From assembly GCA_943369355.1 (NCBI GenBank), contig CALRMX020000004.1, positions 317,958 through 381,957 of the forward strand: a stretch of DNA of 64,000 nt, read 5' to 3'. Positions 51,912 to 61,700 of this stretch are shown piece after piece; position 1 is the first letter of the stretch; each line of letters starts with the position of its first letter. Source of the DNA: UBA7662 sp943369355. Lineage in GTDB: Bacteria > Bacteroidota > Bacteroidia > UBA7662. The position numbers and the translations under genes are program-made. The notes beneath the pieces are model-generated. The model saw only the letters and a program-made list of their open reading frames with translations. It was not told where the DNA came from and searched no databases.

Positions 51912-52706
51912 TCAGCTAAGTAGTCCCAGTTCTTTGACAAGAATGAATACGCCCATGACAAGCACAAACCAACCAAAGGCTTTTTTCAGTTTACTGCCAT
52001 CTATTTTTCTTGACAGGTAGTTGCCTCCAAAAATTCCGGCGATGGCTATTCCACTGATGCTAAGGAGCATGGTCCAGTCGATAGCAAGATGTCCCAAATC
52101 GCCAGTAAAACCAATAAGCGATTTGGCTGCTATGATGAGTAAGGAGGTCCCTACCGCCATTTTCATGGATAAACCGGTGAGTAAGACCAAGGCAGGTATG
52201 ATGAGAAAACCTCCACCGGCACCAACCAAACCGGTAAGTGTTCCTACCACTGCTCCTTCGAGTAAAATGAGACCATACCGATATGTTCCTTTGGTTTTTG
52301 GCATGGCGGGCCTAGCATCGCGTATCATAGAAACAGAAGCGGCCACCATGAGCATCGCAAACAACAACATGAGGAAGAGTGGACGAGTGAGCTCAAAAGC
52401 ACCAACTGTAAATAGCTGCTCTGGGATGGCAGGAACCAATAAAGCCCGTGTTAGATATACGGCAACTATGCTTGGAGCTCCAAAAACTGCCGCAGTTTTC
52501 AAGTCTACCAATCCTTCTTTGTATTTACTCCAACTGCCCACTAGGCTGGTTAAGCCAACGATAAACAGACTGTAAGCAGTAGCCGCTACGGGTTCAACTC
52601 CCAACAGATATACGAGTACAGGAACAGTAAGAATAGATCCACCTCCTCCTATCATGCCAAGCGACAACCCAATCAATGCTGCACTCAGGTATCCGATAAT
52701 TTCCAT
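51912..52706 (-). CDS. TauE/SafE-family sulfite/organosulfur exporter
   Basis: A 264-residue permease from the ATG at 52706 (MEIIGYLSAALIGLSLGMIG); the open frame extends to 52775 without better support. Eight hydrophobic segments and the two family repeats are seen: GLSLGMIGGGGSILTVPVLV and GTLTGLVGAGGGFLIIPALV. Close to the persulfide dioxygenase, it would export the sulfite produced. The two genes lie 105 bp apart on one strand and form a sulfide-detoxification unit. Confidence 0.9.
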   Translation of the reverse strand: MEIIGYLSAALIGLSLGMIGGGGSILTVPVLVYLLGVEPVAATAYSLFIVGLTSLVGSWSKYKEGLVDLKTAAVFGAPSIVAVYLTRALLVPAIPEQLFTVGAFELTRPLFLMLLFAMLMVAASVSMIRDARPAMPKTKGTYRYGLILLEGAVVGTLTGLVGAGGGFLIIPALVLLTGLSMKMAVGTSLLIIAAKSLIGFTGDLGHLAIDWTMLLSISGIAIAGIFGGNYLSRKIDGSKLKKAFGWFVLVMGVFILVKELGLLS

Positions 52707-52904
52707 GTGTTGAATTTCGTACAAAATTTGCAGTTGCATTCGACTTGAATTGTGACTTGGGTTACGGAAGTGCAACTAAAAGCAGGTGTTCATCTTAATC
52801 TTCAGAATTAATGAGCATATCATTTATCTAATTCTACCAATTTTCTCCAGGTATCAGGTTTACCACTCATCAAGATGTATATGCCCGAATCACCCGAAAT
52901 TTGG

Positions 52905-55718
52905 CTAACGAATCAATTGTATTTCTTTTCGAAAGACTTTCCACGTACTTGTTTCGCCTCGGTATTGCAGTACAACGAGGTAGTTTCCTGCCGGACAAAC
53001 TTGACCGTTGACGTTACCATCCCAATAATGTTCAAAATTAGTTGTACTAAAAACTTCTTGGCCCCAACGATTAAATACTTTCAGCTGAAGTTGGTCGGCA
53101 CCCAATAAAACATAGGATAGCCTTTCGTTGACGCCATCACCATTGGGAGAAAAGATATTGGGGAAAAGGAGAACTAGCGGCTCATTGACCCGAATCACCC
53201 GAATAAAACTATCAACACAAGCTGTAAGACTGTCTTGTACTACTAGCTTAATTGCTTTATTCCCTCTACGTTCGAACGAAATTTGAAGGTCTTTGTCCAT
53301 GGACACAGTAACACTATTGGTGTCCCATCGATAAGCAGTTGCGTTGACACTGTAGTTTATTCCATTTAGGAGTTCAAATACCTCCAAAGTATCTCTAGTC
53401 AGTGAAAAGTGCGCTTTTAAAGGCCTAAGCGTTAGTTGTATTGGTTGACTTGCAAAAATGCTATCACAAGAACCAAATTGGTACCGAGCAAGTGCTCTGT
53501 ACTCTCCTGTTCTGTTTACCAACCTTACGCCCCCTTGGGTTTGTCCGATTGAAGAACCGTTGAAAATCCATTCAACTTGTTGAGGTGGTGGAATAACTTG
53601 TAAGGCAACTACACTATCTCTACATAAAGATGCATTCGGATGTAATTGTAAACGTGCATCCGGGAATTCGTCTTTTGAAAACCGTATGGTATCGCTCAGC
53701 TGACGACAACCATTTGTATCGATAGCTAAGCAATAATATGATCCAGTATCGGATATACTCAAGCTGGTACCTGAAGATAATACCAAAGCAGAACCTAAAC
53801 GGTACCACGAAAAAGATACTAAATTCGAATTCAGCACACGTAAATCAACGGTATGCCCTTCGCAAAAAGAGGTATTGGAAGTGGTGTTGAGACTTAATTG
53901 GTAAGGAGGAAAATTCCGTACTTCTAGCACATTAGTACTATCGTTAAAGCAAGGTGAGCCTCGGTAACGCAAATAATAACGACCAGGTTGGTGTATTCGT
54001 AAAAAGGTATCCACGGCATTGGCTATTGGAACGCCATTCCGTATCCATTGGTAGCTCATGCCTAAAATCCTAGGGACCGCTATTAGCAGTGTGTCGGTGC
54101 TACATTTTCTTAAACTATCGGGTAAAACACCTTTCGGATTAACCGCCGAGGCATCACGCACAAAAATAGAATCTACATAAGTTGAGCATCCTGGGATGGT
54201 CATTTCAACGATATACCAACCTAATCGTGCTGTATTGTACATAAACGGCCTTGGATTTTGCAAAGTATCGTTGAAGCCATTTGGACCTGTCCACCGATAA
54301 TGTGCCTGTGGGTAATACGCAGCGCTAAGTTTTACGGAATCACCCATACAAATTGGACTATTCACATCAATACCCGTGGCAAATTCGCTGAAGTTCGAAA
54401 AATAAGCGTACCTCGCTTGCGAATTGGTACCACCGTGTAATACCGCCATTTGAAATACATCGCTAGTGTTGCGAACCAGTAGAGCATTATTTGCCGCCAA
54501 TATTGAATTTGGAACTAAATAGCGTGCAACTAGCCAATTATTGCCGCCTCCAGTAACTGGCAAAAAAGTTGAAGCTGGAATTAAGTTTGGTACTCCATTC
54601 AAAAGAAAGTTTGTTTCACCACCACGATTAACTGTTAAAAGAATTATGAGCGTATCGGTTCCTGAACGAACAACACCCACTTCGGGTGAACCTGTACAAT
54701 ACACAGGTGGGAGCTGCGCAGCTCCCATTTGGCAACCAATACCCGATACATGAAATACTGATATGGGCTCGTTTGCTGAGATAAATACATTTGGACTATC
54801 TAGTGCGAAAGTAAAGGTGGACCCTGCCTGTGGTAATGTAACAAACGGTGTTGAATTAGCGCGCAAGTAAACACTTGTGTTAGGGGCGGTAGTTGTAATA
54901 CTAATCAACTCACCCAGAGCCGATAATCCTCCATTCACAGCAATATAACCTCTTCCTAGATTCTCAATTGGTAATATTTGATCACCAATAAGCTCTAGGC
55001 AACCAGTACCAAATCCGATAGCATCTTGTTTAACAGTTATCGCTATTGGATGATTACTCGAAACATAACTTCCAGCCGGAATCTGTGCTCCAACGGTAGT
55101 ATCCGAAACAACGCTGTAGGTTTGCCCTTCATGAAGTAAAACTTGAAACGGAACCCCTGCTGCATGACCCAACACATTTACTGAGGGAGTGATTGAAACC
55201 AAGGTACTATCGCGTGTAGCTACTATGTCGAAAGAAGAATTTGCTCCAAGTATAGCTGCTCGGTCGGGATAAAAGAGATTTTGCATGGGTATTCGGAATG
55301 CTGTACCCAAGGCATTTTTACCCTTTAAGCTGAATATTTCCGCATTACACCCACAACTACCTCCCCCAACTTCCCAATAAGCATTTATTCTCTTGTCGGA
55401 CCAGACGTATATGCCCCATCTCTGAATCTGATTAGGCACTTTTAATTCCAAAGAGTCAATAAACGGAGTCAAATCAATGGTCACCGTTTGGTTTGGCGCT
55501 ATACTTCTTACAATGGAAGTAAACCAGTTTACCCCCGGCACCCTTACGTGTACAAAGGCACCTTGAGCATGAGCGGTTAAGCGAAGTAAGATGGGTCTAT
55601 CCCGTTGATCGGTAGTTTGTTCCACCTCTGGAACAGCAAACCAAAACAAGGTGTCGACCTGTCCATAGGTTTGTGTATAGGAAAAAAAGATGCCTAAAAG
55701 TACAATCCATCTTTTCAT
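52905..55718 (-). CDS. Secreted T9SS protein with gliding-type C-terminal domain
   Basis: A 937-residue secreted protein with signal peptide MKRWIVLLGIFFSYTQTYG-Q. The N-terminal 420 residues form an unrecognised beta-rich domain (SLKGKNALGTAFRIPMQNLF, IPAGSYVSSNHPIAITVKQD) that resembles the IgGFc-binding/adhesin type. Ig-like repeats follow with conserved CxGDSVxL elements (PICMGDSVKLSAAYYPQ, GHTVDLRVLNSN). The end is the type B sorting domain (NIFSPNGDGVNERLSYVLLG, LKVFNRWGQEVF). It precedes, on the same strand and with a gap of nearly 90 bp, the OmpA/PD40-like gene. AT-rich like the genes after it. Confidence 0.85.
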   Translation of the reverse strand: MKRWIVLLGIFFSYTQTYGQVDTLFWFAVPEVEQTTDQRDRPILLRLTAHAQGAFVHVRVPGVNWFTSIVRSIAPNQTVTIDLTPFIDSLELKVPNQIQRWGIYVWSDKRINAYWEVGGGSCGCNAEIFSLKGKNALGTAFRIPMQNLFYPDRAAILGANSSFDIVATRDSTLVSITPSVNVLGHAAGVPFQVLLHEGQTYSVVSDTTVGAQIPAGSYVSSNHPIAITVKQDAIGFGTGCLELIGDQILPIENLGRGYIAVNGGLSALGELISITTTAPNTSVYLRANSTPFVTLPQAGSTFTFALDSPNVFISANEPISVFHVSGIGCQMGAAQLPPVYCTGSPEVGVVRSGTDTLIILLTVNRGGETNFLLNGVPNLIPASTFLPVTGGGNNWLVARYLVPNSILAANNALLVRNTSDVFQMAVLHGGTNSQARYAYFSNFSEFATGIDVNSPICMGDSVKLSAAYYPQAHYRWTGPNGFNDTLQNPRPFMYNTARLGWYIVEMTIPGCSTYVDSIFVRDASAVNPKGVLPDSLRKCSTDTLLIAVPRILGMSYQWIRNGVPIANAVDTFLRIHQPGRYYLRYRGSPCFNDSTNVLEVRNFPPYQLSLNTTSNTSFCEGHTVDLRVLNSNLVSFSWYRLGSALVLSSGTSLSISDTGSYYCLAIDTNGCRQLSDTIRFSKDEFPDARLQLHPNASLCRDSVVALQVIPPPQQVEWIFNGSSIGQTQGGVRLVNRTGEYRALARYQFGSCDSIFASQPIQLTLRPLKAHFSLTRDTLEVFELLNGINYSVNATAYRWDTNSVTVSMDKDLQISFERRGNKAIKLVVQDSLTACVDSFIRVIRVNEPLVLLFPNIFSPNGDGVNERLSYVLLGADQLQLKVFNRWGQEVFSTTNFEHYWDGNVNGQVCPAGNYLVVLQYRGETSTWKVFRKEIQLIR

Positions 55719-55806
55719 GCATCTAAACTACATACTAGAGCATTAGAAATGTCATGAAATTAACACAAAACACGTTTAAGGCAATCAAGCTGTGTCCAAA
55801 TTCACC

Positions 55807-57786
55807 TTACTTATCCCTTAAAGTCTCCCAAACCACATTCACCCGGCGGTTACGCGATGCAGGAACGCCGAACATCGTTACAGAAGGGCCAGTTCCCTTT
55901 GTTTTCACTTTCCGCTTTTTCCGTTCAAACAAAGGAAAATATTCATCACTAACAATCAGCTGTCCGTTGTCAATATATTTTTTGAGCGCTCCTTGATTCC
56001 AGTTTACGATGTAGTTTTTTAATACTGCGCCGCGTTTAAGTGCCAATTCCTTATTGAACTTTTCATATACACTCTGCGATGTATAAACACCCATATACAC
56101 CTTGATCTTTCGTCCGGCTCGGAGAGTAGAATCCAATCGAAACGGGAAAAGCTCCAATTCACGCATTCCACGTTCAATATCAACAAACAAAGCGTCTAGC
56201 TCGGGCTGGCTGCTCGAAGATTTAGCGTAGTATACATGTTTCCCCTTTAAATACCCTTTATAGTAATTAGAATAATCTCTTAAACTATCACGCAAATTCA
56301 TTTCTTTACCCGGCTCACCATTCTGAAAAAACACCGTTAAAAATCCCGAAGTACTTAATACAGGCTTTATTTCTGTCAACTTAAATTTAGCAGTCATGAT
56401 GCCATTAACGGTATCAAAACTAGCCTCCTCATGAATGTCGTAATATCCATTACATCTTATTGACACATTCCACGAGGGATATGGCTTTAGAAAACTGCCT
56501 AAATCCACAATACCACCTATTATATCTACCACAGTTGAATCCCCAGAAATTGAGTTTCTCGCAACTAGATGTATGGTATCCTGCTTGGTTGTAGAAGTAC
56601 CTGAGTGTCTATCAACTTCTAATCGAAATGCCATGGGGATTTCTTTGGGTTTTCGAATGAAAGTGTATAAATCGTCATTGAATTTTTCTCCACTTCTATT
56701 TGTGGTATAATAGCCTTTGACAGAATCTGACCATGTAATCCCGAAATCATCATAAACAGAGTTGATTGGCTCAGGTAATAATCTTCTTTCACCGTCCTTA
56801 AATTCTACGATATCTAAACCACCATAATTATCTGCGTCATTGGTTACGTAATAGAGCGTGTTATTTGGTCCTATACTTGGGAAAACTTCATCGTAAGCAG
56901 AATTGATATCACTATTCAGCAACTCAAGGTTTCCCCATCCAGGTTTCAGCCATTTTACACGATATAGGTCAAAACCCCCTAAACCATTGGGCATGTTGGA
57001 CGAAAAGTATAAATAATCACCTGATGAATCGAAACACGGATGTTGGGTTGAATATTTTGTCGAGTTAAATATAAATTCTTGCGGTTCTGACCAAATCTGA
57101 TTTACTCTTTGATAAACTTCCAAATAAAGAAGTTGTTCTCCCTTTGCATTCAGCGAACTCCTATTTTTTGTTGTTACCAGTATGCTACTGTCCTTCGAGA
57201 TAACCAAAGGCCCCTCGTGTAAGTCAGAACCAAATCCCCTTGGAAACCCAGCTATTGGATAAAATTTACCCAATGTATCTGCGAGATAAAATTTCAAATA
57301 TGGAAGACCTGTAAACTCATAAATGGGCACTTTCTTTTTCTTCGATTCAAAACGACTCGATGAAAACAAGATTTTTCCGTCTTTATAAAAAGGCATTAAA
57401 TCTTCTTGAGCTGTATTAAAAGACACCGGATAAACCTGGTATTCCCACTCATTTATTAAAATATATTTATTGTTTATATTTAGAAGTGGCGATTTACTTG
57501 TTTGTTGAGCACCTGCATTTGAATACCTTTTCTTTTGCACTAGGTTTAAATCGCGTTGGGTTTTATATGCCAGGTCATAATATAAAAAAGCACTATCCAT
57601 TTTATCCATTGAGTAAAATAAATCAGCATAATCCAGAATACTTGATGAATCTCCATTTTGAAGTTGAATTCTGTAAGCAGACAAATCCTTGATCCTCCTT
57701 TTCGGATATTTTAAGTCAGAAGAAGGTTGCGCGTCAACGGATAAAAATAGCGTCAACAGCTGCAGCAATAAACCAATTCTTTTCAT
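55807..57786 (-). CDS. OmpA/PD40-like envelope protein (SprE/PorE-type context)
   Basis: A 659-residue exported protein with signal peptide MKRIGLLLQLLTLFLSVDA-Q. A short TPR-like start (YADLFYSMDKMDSAFLYYDL) leads into PD40-type propeller blades (SSGDYLYFSSNMPNGLGGFD, NNTLYYVTNDADNYGGLDIV, GYYTTNRSGEKFNDDLYTF). The C-terminal 130 residues end in NRRVNVVWE, like an OmpA peptidoglycan-binding domain, though the canonical D and R are hard to place. The layout resembles PorE-type anchors of T9SS. It lies 7 bp after the PorP/SprF-like gene, in the operon with the giant adhesin. Confidence 0.78.
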   Translation of the reverse strand: MKRIGLLLQLLTLFLSVDAQPSSDLKYPKRRIKDLSAYRIQLQNGDSSSILDYADLFYSMDKMDSAFLYYDLAYKTQRDLNLVQKKRYSNAGAQQTSKSPLLNINNKYILINEWEYQVYPVSFNTAQEDLMPFYKDGKILFSSSRFESKKKKVPIYEFTGLPYLKFYLADTLGKFYPIAGFPRGFGSDLHEGPLVISKDSSILVTTKNRSSLNAKGEQLLYLEVYQRVNQIWSEPQEFIFNSTKYSTQHPCFDSSGDYLYFSSNMPNGLGGFDLYRVKWLKPGWGNLELLNSDINSAYDEVFPSIGPNNTLYYVTNDADNYGGLDIVEFKDGERRLLPEPINSVYDDFGITWSDSVKGYYTTNRSGEKFNDDLYTFIRKPKEIPMAFRLEVDRHSGTSTTKQDTIHLVARNSISGDSTVVDIIGGIVDLGSFLKPYPSWNVSIRCNGYYDIHEEASFDTVNGIMTAKFKLTEIKPVLSTSGFLTVFFQNGEPGKEMNLRDSLRDYSNYYKGYLKGKHVYYAKSSSSQPELDALFVDIERGMRELELFPFRLDSTLRAGRKIKVYMGVYTSQSVYEKFNKELALKRGAVLKNYIVNWNQGALKKYIDNGQLIVSDEYFPLFERKKRKVKTKGTGPSVTMFGVPASRNRRVNVVWETLRDK

Positions 57787-57793
57787 CTCAGGC

Positions 57794-58714
57794 TTACATA
57801 AAATATCTAGGCGACCGGATGAACGGCCGGAACTTAGATTCCCAATAAAACCTCAATGCGAATTCATGGGTGTGAAGTGACCCTTGTTGGATAGCGTTAA
57901 TTGGAAATTCGAATTGATATCCCAAATACCACTTTTCTGAAATTCTATAACCTGTGAGTAGACCAATAGAATTAGATAATCGGAACATCGGCCCAAAATC
58001 ATACTTATTTTGATATTTGAATATCGCATGCAAATCCAGTTGAGCCGGATTGCCAATTCCTTTTCTCAACATACAGCTACTCATTAATTCCCAACCGTCA
58101 GCTAATGGAAAAGTAATTCCACCGTAAGCAAACATACTCGTTGGCAATACGGAATAAATTGGCATACCAATATCCACTGTTCTGGTAATAGCTTGTGGTA
58201 CCGCCACACCAATAAAAGCCTCTTTTGAGTAAAGCAAGGCTCCAAACCCCAAATTTCCTGCAAAACCAGAAATTAAATTTCCATTCAAATTGGGATCGCC
58301 ATATTCAATATTTCTGAGGTCATCAAAATTTGTTGAAGTATTCGTGCCTTTTACTCTTATTCCCGTAGATAGCGCCCAACCATTCTCAATACGTAAGGTA
58401 TAGGATACGTCCATCTGAATTTTCGTTTCAGTAATTGGTCCAACCTTATCCTGATAAATTCCTACAGCGCCACCTAATAAACGGGCTAATTTAAAATTCG
58501 CAAAAAACGAAGTGGTTACAGGTGCTCCTTCAAATCCAACCCATTGGTTTCGGTGCAAGAAACCTGCTTGATTATCTTCAAAAACTCCTGCTTGCGCGGG
58601 ATTTATTATAGTGCTATTAAAGACGTACTGACCAAAAAATGGATCATATTGACCCTCAACGACCATAGTAAATACTGTCCAATTCAAAAAAATTAATAAC
58701 AAATGTCTTTTCAT
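57794..58714 (-). CDS. PorP/SprF-family type 9 outer-membrane protein
   Basis: A 306-residue outer-membrane beta-barrel with signal peptide MKRHLLLIFLNWTVFTMVVE-G. The family hallmark appears as FNSTIINPAQAGVFEDNQAG and LHRNQWVGFEGAPVTTSFFA, then GGAVGIYQDKVGPIT and ALSTGIRVKGTNTS; the last strand ends ALRFYWESKF. PorP/SprF proteins pair with one specific giant adhesin (as SprF with SprB), helping it to stay on the surface. It follows the giant adhesin by 15 bp, so that adhesin is its probable client. Confidence 0.92.
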   Translation of the reverse strand: MKRHLLLIFLNWTVFTMVVEGQYDPFFGQYVFNSTIINPAQAGVFEDNQAGFLHRNQWVGFEGAPVTTSFFANFKLARLLGGAVGIYQDKVGPITETKIQMDVSYTLRIENGWALSTGIRVKGTNTSTNFDDLRNIEYGDPNLNGNLISGFAGNLGFGALLYSKEAFIGVAVPQAITRTVDIGMPIYSVLPTSMFAYGGITFPLADGWELMSSCMLRKGIGNPAQLDLHAIFKYQNKYDFGPMFRLSNSIGLLTGYRISEKWYLGYQFEFPINAIQQGSLHTHEFALRFYWESKFRPFIRSPRYFM

Positions 58715-58729
58715 AATTAAGATTCTTTA

Positions 58730-61700
58730 CTATCTCGATAAATACACGTAACCCGTAAGTGGCCGTAAGCCATCACCCAAATCAACTACGTAGAAATATG
58801 TTCCATTTATTAATGGTCCATTAAAATTGGTATTAGAAATTCCTTCAAATCGGTTTTCATAAGGCTGTTGTTCAAAAACCAAACTACCAGCTCTGTTGAA
58901 TAGGCTAACTTTTGTGTTAGGATACTTTTCTATTCCTCGAATGAAGAAGAAATCATTTATGTTGTCCCCGTTCGGGCTAATACCTTGGGGAATTAGCACT
59001 TCGCATTCGCGCAAATCAACTACCAAGGTATCAATTCGATTACAATAGCCCTCTTGCTCTATTCTCACCGTAATGAAACCGAAACCATCAGGGCCTAAAT
59101 CCGGCACTATGAGCATACGACCAGTACCTATAACTTCCAAAGAATCATACCAGGTTACCTGTACAGAATCAGATGCCATTATTTCGATCCGGCTTCCTTC
59201 ACATACATCTCGCAAATTAGGAAGGGAGTACTTAACAGCACTCTTTCGTTCTATTTTCGTAATAATTAATGAATCACATCCACCAGCTGCTATTAAAGTG
59301 TCCACATAAGTACCAGGCAAAGTCACCGAGTTTCCATTCGGAAGAATATGGCTTTCTCCTTCACATAGTTGAATCACCAAGGCAATTTCCTTGCGGCTAG
59401 TAACTTCCAAATTGAGTATCACCACAGAATCACAGCCAAACCTATTTATTAAGTCGACATAATAAGTGCCTGATAGACTAAAAGTGCTATCACCCACTGA
59501 AAACTGTTCACCAAAACATATCACACGATTAAGATGAACCGTGTCAGGTGTATTTACAGTTAATTGCAGAACAACTAGAGAATCGCAGCCAAATTGGTTA
59601 TCCAATAAAACACTAAATAGTCCCGAATTGTCAAAACTCTGATTTCCAACCCAAACACTATCACCAAGACAAATTGTTTGAATAAGCCTAGTTGTGTCTT
59701 GCCGAATTTGGTTTATTACTAAGGTCACAACCGAATCACAACCATATATATTTTTCAGGTTGATTGAATACACACCCGGCATGGTAAAACTCTGATTTGC
59801 AACAACCAAGGTGTCACCCAGACAAATGCCCCTAGACAAGAGAATAGAATCAGTCGGTTGAACAGTTAGATTCAACGTTACAATTGAATCACACCCCACT
59901 ACCGATAATAGGCGTACTACATACGTTCCGGAAGAATCGAAAAAATGATGACCAACCTGATATTTCTCACCAGAACAAATGCTTGTTTGTAATTGCGTTA
60001 ATATTTGAGGACGAACATCTAAACTCAGCACGACGAATGAATCACAATCGTTAATATTTTTCAATGTTACAGGGTAAACTCCTGCTTGACTAAAGCCAGT
60101 TTGTCCAACAAAAAGAGAATCTCCTTGACATATCTGTGCAAAAACTGAATCTCGATGTACTTGCTTTTGCACAAGCTCTAACACCACGATAGAGTCACAG
60201 CCTGTTGAATTGGAATAATTAAGTGTGTACGTGCCAGGTGCTCTAAAAACTTGATTGGCCAAATTCAAACTATCTCCGAAACAAATTGATTCATGAATAA
60301 ATAGCGTATCGGGCCCCAATTCCTCTAAAATCAAAAAAATCAAGGAATCACACGCGTTACTTCCCTGTATGCTTATGGGATAAACTCCAGGTTGAGAATA
60401 AAAATTACCAGCAAATTCAATTCTACTTCCTCTACAAACACGCGCAAGTCTACTAATAGTATTGGATTGCGTTGTTTCTACTAGACCATCCAGTTTAACA
60501 AACGTTACAGCCGCTCCTGTAGAGTCGCGTAGGGTGCTCGAATTGTTCCACGATAATATCCCAGAATTGCTCACTATGAACCTTAAGGTCAATAGATTAC
60601 CATCAGTTAAATTGAATGTAGATGTTGAATTCCACCTTATTTCCAAACCATTCGAAGGCATTACCCTTGCAACTTGGGCAAGACCGTGGTTGTTTGCCAA
60701 CGAGAAGTCCAAATAAGTAAACGACAGCGAATCATAGTTCAGCAAAAGCTCTAAAGAAGATACATTATTAGCCCCCGTTACTACTACAGGAATTTCTATT
60801 GTATCGCCAATGCAAGGCAATGTAATCCCATACGCCGAGGCAATACTCCTTGCCGAAATCGTTGTGATAGCACTCGGCGCTATTTGGATGCGCATGGCTG
60901 AAGAAGTATCACTCTGCGCACATTCCGCAAATGCTATTGCACGATAAATTGAGCCGTTGAGGGTGATGGGTAGGTTTCGAAGTTGTAGAACATTGTGATT
61001 TGCTCCATGATGTATGCCATCATTTCGCACATTTTGCCAAACCAAACCTGTCCATTGTTGCCATTGAATCTGACGTAGACTACTACCTTGTATAGTCAAG
61101 TTCAACGTACCACCTTGTATAGCAAAATTGACAGCAGGCGATTGAGTTGAAATAACAGGGACAGATGGCGAAGCGGCAGCAATGGTCACCGTGTCTGAAA
61201 AGCGAAAACATCCACTTTGAGAATTAATCCTTAGCTGATAAATTCCGGGTAAGGCAGCATATAACGTTTCTTGTGTTTGGCCATTCATTAATTGGCCATT
61301 TACAAACCATTGATATGCGTTTCCAGCATGATTTGCAATAGAACTTCTCAGCAATACAGAATCGCCCGTACACAATGCAGTATTGCCATTAACGACTAAT
61401 GCGAAAGATGTAGCATCGAAGAATTCAAAGTATGCCGAATCACTTAATGTTAAACAACCTGTTGAATTCGTGTAACCCAATTGATAATATCCTGATAATC
61501 TAGCCACATAATTCCTGGTATTCGCTCCTTGAATTGCAAGTCCATTTCGGAACCATTGAAAACCACCTGAACCAGATGTGTTTGTAGACAATACGACTGA
61601 ATCAATTCTGCAAATAATACCTGTAGGAGCAGATGATTGAATTATAGGCCTCACTCGTGGAACAACAGTCAGAACCATGTTAATGGTCGAATCACAGCCA

